DNA from: Clostridiales bacterium
GTDB taxonomy: Bacteria > Bacillota > Clostridia > Christensenellales > CAG-314
Assembly: GCA_004558105.1 (NCBI GenBank)
Contig: SFEB01000057.1
Span: 1-9,673 of the forward strand
Length of the DNA stretch: 9,673 bases
Reading direction: 5' to 3'
In this document: one piece after another, positions 6,791-9,673 of the stretch
Numbering within the stretch: the first letter of the stretch is position 1
Layout: each line of letters starts with the position of its first letter
The notes under the pieces: generated by a model
What the model was told of the DNA's origin: nothing
What the model saw: only the letters and a program-made list of their open reading frames with translations
Database searches by the model: none
Program-made: the position numbers and the translations under genes

Positions 6791-6867
6791 GGGCCTTTAG
6801 CTCAGTTGGTCAGAGCGGTCGGCTCATAACCGATTGGTCCGGGGTTCGAGTCCCTGAAGGCCCACCA
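6791..6867 (+). tRNA. tRNA with CAT anticodon: tRNA-Ile2 (lysidine type) or elongator tRNA-Met
   Basis: The acceptor stem pairs GGGCCTT (6791-6797) with AAGGCCC (6857-6863), followed by discriminator A and encoded CCA. The anticodon loop is CTCATAA, so the anticodon is CAT. The normal G1-C72 pair rules out initiator tRNA-fMet. The C4-G69 and C5-G68 pairs and the general resemblance to Bacillus tRNA-Ile(CAU) suggest it is the minor isoleucine tRNA, whose C34 is changed to lysidine by TilS to read AUA. Sequence alone does not fully exclude elongator tRNA-Met. Confidence 0.93.
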
Positions 6868-6901
6868 ATAAAAGCAACCGAGCGCATCAATCTATACATT
6901 T

Positions 6902-6978
6902 GGCCTGGTAGTTCAGCTGGTTAGAACGCTAGCCTGTCACGCTAGAGGTCGTGGGTTCGAGTCCCATCCAGGTCGCCA
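6902..6978 (+). tRNA. tRNA-Asp (anticodon GTC)
   Basis: The acceptor stem pairs GGCCTGG (6902-6908) with CCAGGTC (6968-6974), with one G-T pair. The discriminator is G, as usual for tRNA-Asp, and the CCA is encoded. The anticodon stem CTAGC/GCTAG encloses the loop CTGTCAC, giving GTC. Confidence 0.96.
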
Positions 6979-6983
6979 AAAAT

Positions 6984-7059
6984 GCCTCGGTAGCTCAGCT
7001 GGTAGAGCAGGGGACTGAAAATCCCCGTGTCGGTGGTTCAACTCCGCCCCGAGGCACCA
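6984..7059 (+). tRNA. tRNA-Phe (anticodon GAA)
   Basis: The acceptor stem pairs GCCTCGG (6984-6990) with CCGAGGC (7049-7055), followed by A and an encoded CCA. The anticodon stem GGGGA/TCCCC holds the loop CTGAAAA, giving GAA. It follows tRNA-Asp after only 5 bases, so processing must separate them. Confidence 0.96.
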
Positions 7060-7086
7060 ATTTTTTTTATTATCGGCAAATTATTT

Positions 7087-7162
7087 GCTGGTGTAGCTCA
7101 ACTGGCAGAGCAATTGATTTGTAATCAATAGGTTGATGGTTCGATTCCGTTCACCAGCTCCA
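7087..7162 (+). tRNA. tRNA-Thr (anticodon TGT)
   Basis: The acceptor stem pairs GCTGGTG (7087-7093) with CACCAGC (7152-7158). The discriminator is T, followed by an encoded CCA. The anticodon stem ATTGA/TCAAT holds the loop TTTGTAA, giving TGT. Confidence 0.95.
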
Positions 7163-7171
7163 ATATTTTAT

Positions 7172-7256
<85 letters not shown>

Positions 7257-7293
7257 AAATCCTCCATGCGTAAGTGTGGGGGATTTTATTTTT
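7257..7293 (+). terminator. Intrinsic terminator of the tRNA operon
   Basis: Bases 7257-7266 pair with 7277-7286 (10 pairs, one T-G) around a 10-base loop, followed by a T-rich tail to 7293. The stem begins directly after the CCA end of tRNA-Tyr. Confidence 0.8.
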
Positions 7294-7312
7294 CTCGTTA
7301 ATACTTAATGAC

Positions 7313-7344
7313 AAAAACACCAAGCAAAAATGCTTGGTGTTTTT
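7313..7344. terminator. Bidirectional terminator between the tRNA operon and the leftward lipoprotein gene
   Basis: A perfect 14-base-pair stem (7313-7326 with 7331-7344) surrounds a 4-base AAAA loop. The stem has A5 at the left foot and T5 at the right foot, so both strands end in a U run. It most likely ends the leftward lipoprotein transcript, whose stop codon is about 57 bases away, and backs up the tRNA terminator. Confidence 0.88.
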
Positions 7345-7400
7345 ACGTTGCATTTGACGCCGGTTTTAATAAATTTTTTGCGTCCGATTATTTAAACTTT

Positions 7401-8267
7401 TTATTGTTGTTCGGATTTTTCTTTGATTTCTTCCAGGCGCCCTTCAGGGTAAGTAACGGTTACGTTTTTAAGTGACATTTCAAAAGTAACGTTTCCTTTG
7501 TAGCTTGCGTTGTTGAGGGTAATATCAAAATCAGCCGACGCATAGGTAAGTGTTCCGTCTTTAATTTTTACCGTTAATTTGAGTTCATTCTCGAGTGTGA
7601 CGTTTTCGGCAAGTTCGTTTGCTTTTTGAGCGATTTCATCGTCTGTAAGGTTTTCGTCTTCGATGCAGAGAAACGCTTCGATATATTGTTTAAGGTTTTC
7701 GTTGGTAACGGTCCAGACGAGGGTGTATTGGTCTTTCAATACGGTTGCTTCCGGAGCCGGGAGCTTTGCCAACGCTTTATCGAGCAAAGCGTTCAGCTCT
7801 TCCGTGTCTTCGGTAGCAGGTTCAAAAGTGTCAGCTTCTGCGTTCTCCGTATACGTATAAGTTTCGCTGATAAAATTGCTGTAAGAATATTGGTTGCCGT
7901 CTTTATAATAACCTTCAAGAATCAAGCCGCTGCCGTCTTCATCTAAGAGTTTAATCCAGACGCATCTTTCCGTTATTTTATTATTTTCATCGGTTTTTAT
8001 CTGAAAAACTACGTCGATTGTGCTTGTTTCGGTCGTTGTCTGATTAGTGTTTTCTTCCGACGATTCTTCTGTTGTGGTGTACGTTACGTTGCCTTGAATA
8101 GTAATGTACAGTTCGTTTGTCTCTACCGTTGTCATCGCTGCGGTCTTCAATTGTTCGTAAGCTTCATCTGTAGAAACCGGTTCGGGCTTTTTGCAGGCAC
8201 AAAGTGCGAGTAGTGAAGCAATAACGATTAAAAGTGCTATTCCTCGTTTAAGTTGTTTGATTTTCAT
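7401..8267 (-). CDS. Secreted lipoprotein of unknown function
   Basis: The 288-residue protein starts with a basic N-terminus (MKIKQLKRG) and a hydrophobic segment (ALLIVIASLLAL). The lipobox LCAC follows, with Cys25 as the lipidated residue, so it should be anchored to the outer face of the cell membrane. A low-complexity Thr/Glu/Ser stretch (about residues 63-84) follows an early beta-like segment. The rest alternates polar and hydrophobic residues, as in beta-sheet proteins (for example TLTYASADFDITLNN and GNVTFEMSLKNVTVTYPEG near the C-terminus). The pattern recalls LolA/LppX-like or DUF6612-type lipoproteins, but I cannot assign a family. An AGGAG site lies 9 bases before the ATG. It has its own perfect promoter and a terminator, so it is probably monocistronic. 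It is divergent from the sporulation operon, which does not show a shared function. Confidence 0.85.
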   Translation of the reverse strand: MKIKQLKRGIALLIVIASLLALCACKKPEPVSTDEAYEQLKTAAMTTVETNELYITIQGNVTYTTTEESSEENTNQTTTETSTIDVVFQIKTDENNKITERCVWIKLLDEDGSGLILEGYYKDGNQYSYSNFISETYTYTENAEADTFEPATEDTEELNALLDKALAKLPAPEATVLKDQYTLVWTVTNENLKQYIEAFLCIEDENLTDDEIAQKANELAENVTLENELKLTVKIKDGTLTYASADFDITLNNASYKGNVTFEMSLKNVTVTYPEGRLEEIKEKSEQQ

Positions 8268-8301
8268 TTTCTTTCTCTCCTTTAATTTTTGTTTTTAGAT
8301 A

Positions 8302-8322
8302 TGTAGTCCATGGATTTCTACA
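8302..8322. repeat. Inverted repeat in the lipoprotein leader, possible operator
   Basis: TGTAG (8302-8306) and CTACA (8318-8322) are complementary and flank the 8-bp palindrome TCCATGGA (8307-8314). On the minus strand this lies just after the predicted transcription start (about 8328). It could be a repressor site or a small leader hairpin; this is inference from symmetry only. Confidence 0.35.
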
Positions 8323-8334
8323 AATCGTTTAAAC

Positions 8335-8363
8335 ATTATAATTTAGTTATTCTTTTTTGTCAA
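8335..8363 (-). promoter_or_regulatory. Perfect consensus sigma-A promoter for the lipoprotein gene
   Basis: Read leftward, TTGACA (8363-8358), a 17-base spacer (8357-8341) and TATAAT (8340-8335) match the consensus exactly. Transcription should start near 8328, giving a leader of about 60 bases before the ATG at 8267. Such a promoter predicts strong expression in growing cells unless repressed. Confidence 0.85.
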
Positions 8364-8589
8364 GCGTAATTTTATTCCGAAATGTTTACTTTAACAATGC
8401 AAAAAACGTTCTTTTTACAAAAAAAATTTAAAAAAGCAGGTTAAAAAGCCTAAAAAACGTCAGATTTCAGTAAAAAGCAGGTATTTTAGTATATTTACGT
8501 TAAAAATCCAAAAATAGAGTTAATATTACTTTTTTTGCCAAAAATAATATATCTTACGGCGTTAAAATTTTTTTAGTCAAGAGGTAAAA
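8364..8589. other. AT-rich intergenic region upstream of the sporulation operon, with short direct repeats
   Basis: No gene or RNA is evident here. Two direct repeats stand out: AAAAAGCAGGT at 8431-8441 and 8472-8482, and AAAAAACGT at 8401-8409 and 8452-8460. I could not find a convincing sigma-A promoter on the plus strand. The AGGT plus A/T stretches loosely recall the -35 element of sigma-H promoters, the known driver of spoIIA in Bacillus, but no matching -10 element was found. The Shine-Dalgarno AGAGGT (about 8580-8585) precedes the ATG at 8590. Confidence 0.5.
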
Positions 8590-8898
8590 ATGGAAATATA
8601 TTATTCTAACAAAAATTTTAAAATAACTTTTAATCTTGTGGGGGAACTTGACGAGTTCTGCGCGGAAGAAGTAAAAAATGCGCTGGACAAAATTATTACC
8701 GACAACAAGCCGCAAGAAATTGTTTTTGACCTTCAACGTCTGACTTTTACCGACAGTACGGGCGTCGGGGTACTTATCGGTCGATACAAAACTGCCAAAA
8801 AGACGGGCTGTAAAGTTTTTATTACCAATGTTTCAAGGGCGGTTGATAAAATTTTCAGTATGGCCGGTCTATATACCATTATGCCAAAAATCAGTTAG
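8590..8898 (+). CDS. spoIIAA: Anti-sigma-F factor antagonist SpoIIAA
   Basis: This small STAS-domain protein, when unphosphorylated, binds SpoIIAB and frees sigma-F in the forespore; SpoIIAB inactivates it by phosphorylation. The 102-residue product has the STAS core: GELDEFCAEEVKNAL near residues 18-32, FDLQRLTFTDSTGVGVLIGRYK near 46-67, and MAGLYTIM near the C-terminus. The phosphorylation motif is DSTG with Ser56, which aligns with Ser58 of Bacillus subtilis SpoIIAA; the next residue is Thr, as in RsbV. Length is slightly shorter than the Bacillus protein at the C-terminus. It opens the operon and is followed after 25 bases by spoIIAB. By itself it could be an RsbV-type regulator; the neighbouring spoIIAB and sigma-F genes decide the call. 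Confidence 0.92.
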   Translation: MEIYYSNKNFKITFNLVGELDEFCAEEVKNALDKIITDNKPQEIVFDLQRLTFTDSTGVGVLIGRYKTAKKTGCKVFITNVSRAVDKIFSMAGLYTIMPKIS

Positions 8899-8923
8899 TA
8901 GTGAATGAGTGAGGAAAAAATAA

Positions 8924-9391
8924 ATGAAAACAGTTTTAAATCAATTCAATATGACGGTAGAAGCAAAATCCATAAACGAGGGTTTCGTTCGTAGTGCAGT
9001 AGCTGCGTTTTGTACGCAGGTAAACCCTACGATCGAGGAAATAGGCGACATAAAAACAGCTGTAAGCGAAGCAGTGACGAATTGCATAGTTCATGGATAC
9101 AAAAACAAACAAAAAGGAGATATTGTCGTTACGGTAAAACTTTTCGACGACAATACGTCTGAAATATCCATACAGGATTTTGGCGTAGGAATAGTGGACG
9201 TAAACAAAGCTATGCAAACCTTTTTTACAACCTGCAAAACCGAAGAAAGAAGCGGAATGGGTTTTACCGTTATGGCGGCTTTTACCGATGACCTAAAAGT
9301 TACGAGTAATCCGGGCGAAGGCACTTTAGTTAAAATGACGAAGATTTTCGGTTATTCAGACGGTGAAGAGCAAGATGGAATACGATCATGA
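8924..9391 (+). CDS. spoIIAB: Anti-sigma-F factor and serine kinase SpoIIAB
   Basis: SpoIIAB holds sigma-F inactive and phosphorylates SpoIIAA, which controls the timing of forespore gene expression. The 155-residue protein has the GHKL (Bergerat) ATP-binding motifs in order: the N box SEAVTNCIVHGY at about residues 48-59, the G1 box DFGVGI near 85-90, and ERSGMGFTVM near 108-117 forming the G2 region and ATP lid. The last matches the Bacillus ERSGMGF segment. A GTGAGGA site lies about 10 bases before the ATG. The last 17 bases overlap the start of the sigma-F gene in another frame, so translation of kinase and sigma is probably coupled. The C-terminal tail after TKIFGYS is charged and not conserved with Bacillus. 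Confidence 0.95.
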   Translation: MKTVLNQFNMTVEAKSINEGFVRSAVAAFCTQVNPTIEEIGDIKTAVSEAVTNCIVHGYKNKQKGDIVVTVKLFDDNTSEISIQDFGVGIVDVNKAMQTFFTTCKTEERSGMGFTVMAAFTDDLKVTSNPGEGTLVKMTKIFGYSDGEEQDGIRS

Positions 9392-9673
9392 AACAACGAT
9401 GCGGTTGATTGCTCAGGCTCAACAAGGCGACGAGGAGGCAAAAGAACGCCTCATTACCGAAAATACGCCTTTAATAAAAAGCATCGTTAAGCGGTATATA
9501 GGAAAGGGCGTAGAGTACAGCGATTTGATGCAGATAGCCGGAATGGGTTTACTTAAGGCCGTCTACAATTTTTCACTTGATTACGAGGTCAGATTTTCTA
9601 CGTATGCAGTGCCTATGATAGTCGGGGAAATAAAGAGGTATATACGCGACGACGGTTATATTAAAGTCAGTCG
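9375..9673 (+). CDS. sigF: RNA polymerase sigma factor sigma-F (partial, cut by the window end)
   Basis: The first 99 codons of a sigma-70 family protein are present. Region 1.2/2.1 includes LIAQAQQGDEEAKERLI. Region 2 has DLMQIAGMGLLKAV and VRFSTYAVPMIVGEIKR, and YIRDDG then VKVSR runs into the window edge. The FSTYAVPMI-GEI-R-IRDDG pattern is typical of the sporulation sigmas F and G. Position directly after spoIIAA and spoIIAB makes it sigma-F (spoIIAC). I chose the ATG at 9375, which follows a GAAGAG-like site and overlaps spoIIAB by 17 bases; an in-frame ATG at 9399 would remove 8 residues outside the conserved core. Regions 3 and 4 lie beyond the window, so intactness of the gene is not known. 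Confidence 0.93.
   Translation, partial: MEYDHETTMRLIAQAQQGDEEAKERLITENTPLIKSIVKRYIGKGVEYSDLMQIAGMGLLKAVYNFSLDYEVRFSTYAVPMIVGEIKRYIRDDGYIKVS

Noticed and set aside
7626..7946. Plus-strand frames inside the lipoprotein gene
   Set aside because: They are antisense to a gene with a clear signal peptide, lipobox, Shine-Dalgarno and promoter, and have no recognisable content.
8358..8364. TGTCAAG as a Spo0A box near the sporulation operon
   Set aside because: It differs at two positions from the TGTCGAA core and is fully explained as the -35 box of the leftward promoter.

Overview
The window looks like chromosomal DNA from a spore-forming member of the Bacillota, most likely class Clostridia. Three things support this. 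There is a SpoIIAA-SpoIIAB-sigma-F cluster at the right end. IspH is fused to ribosomal protein S1, an arrangement I know mainly from Clostridia. The cluster order (aroH, cmk, plsC, ispH-rpsA) is also clostridial. Promoters and Shine-Dalgarno sites are standard sigma-A/Bacillota type. I saw no insertion sequence, phage gene, CRISPR array or integration site.

Layout. (1) Bases 1-6577 hold a tightly packed rightward operon. It starts just after a terminator-like hairpin that ends about 20 bases before the first gene, and it closes with a clear terminator. The genes are an RsuA/RluB-type pseudouridine synthase, SurE nucleotidase, an HI0933/BaiN-type flavoprotein, an AroH-type chorismate mutase broken by a frameshift, cytidylate kinase, a PlsC-like acyltransferase and the IspH-S1 fusion. 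Most junctions overlap or lie within about 10 bases, so translational coupling is likely. The jobs are housekeeping: RNA modification, nucleotide metabolism, aromatic amino acids, phospholipids, isoprenoids and translation. (2) Bases 6641-7293 hold a six-tRNA operon (Pro, CAU, Asp, Phe, Thr, Tyr) with a consensus sigma-A promoter and its own terminator. (3) Bases 7313-8363 hold a leftward gene for a secreted lipoprotein of unknown function, with a perfect consensus promoter and a bidirectional terminator facing the tRNA operon. (4) Bases 8590-9673 begin a rightward sporulation operon: anti-anti-sigma factor, anti-sigma kinase, and a sigma-F gene cut by the window edge.

The best observations concern unexpected detail inside ordinary genes; I see no new system. 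The chorismate mutase gene carries an exact 8-bp tandem duplication (TAAAAAAG twice) that shifts the frame just before the catalytic arginine, although the rest of the C-terminus is intact in the -1 frame. The first repeat copy forms an in-phase A AAA AAG slippery heptamer next to a UAA stop, so pseudogene, phase variation and programmed frameshifting all need testing. The ispH-rpsA fusion contains a good internal promoter and, at the domain junction, a strong Shine-Dalgarno with an in-frame ATG that could yield a separate S1 protein.
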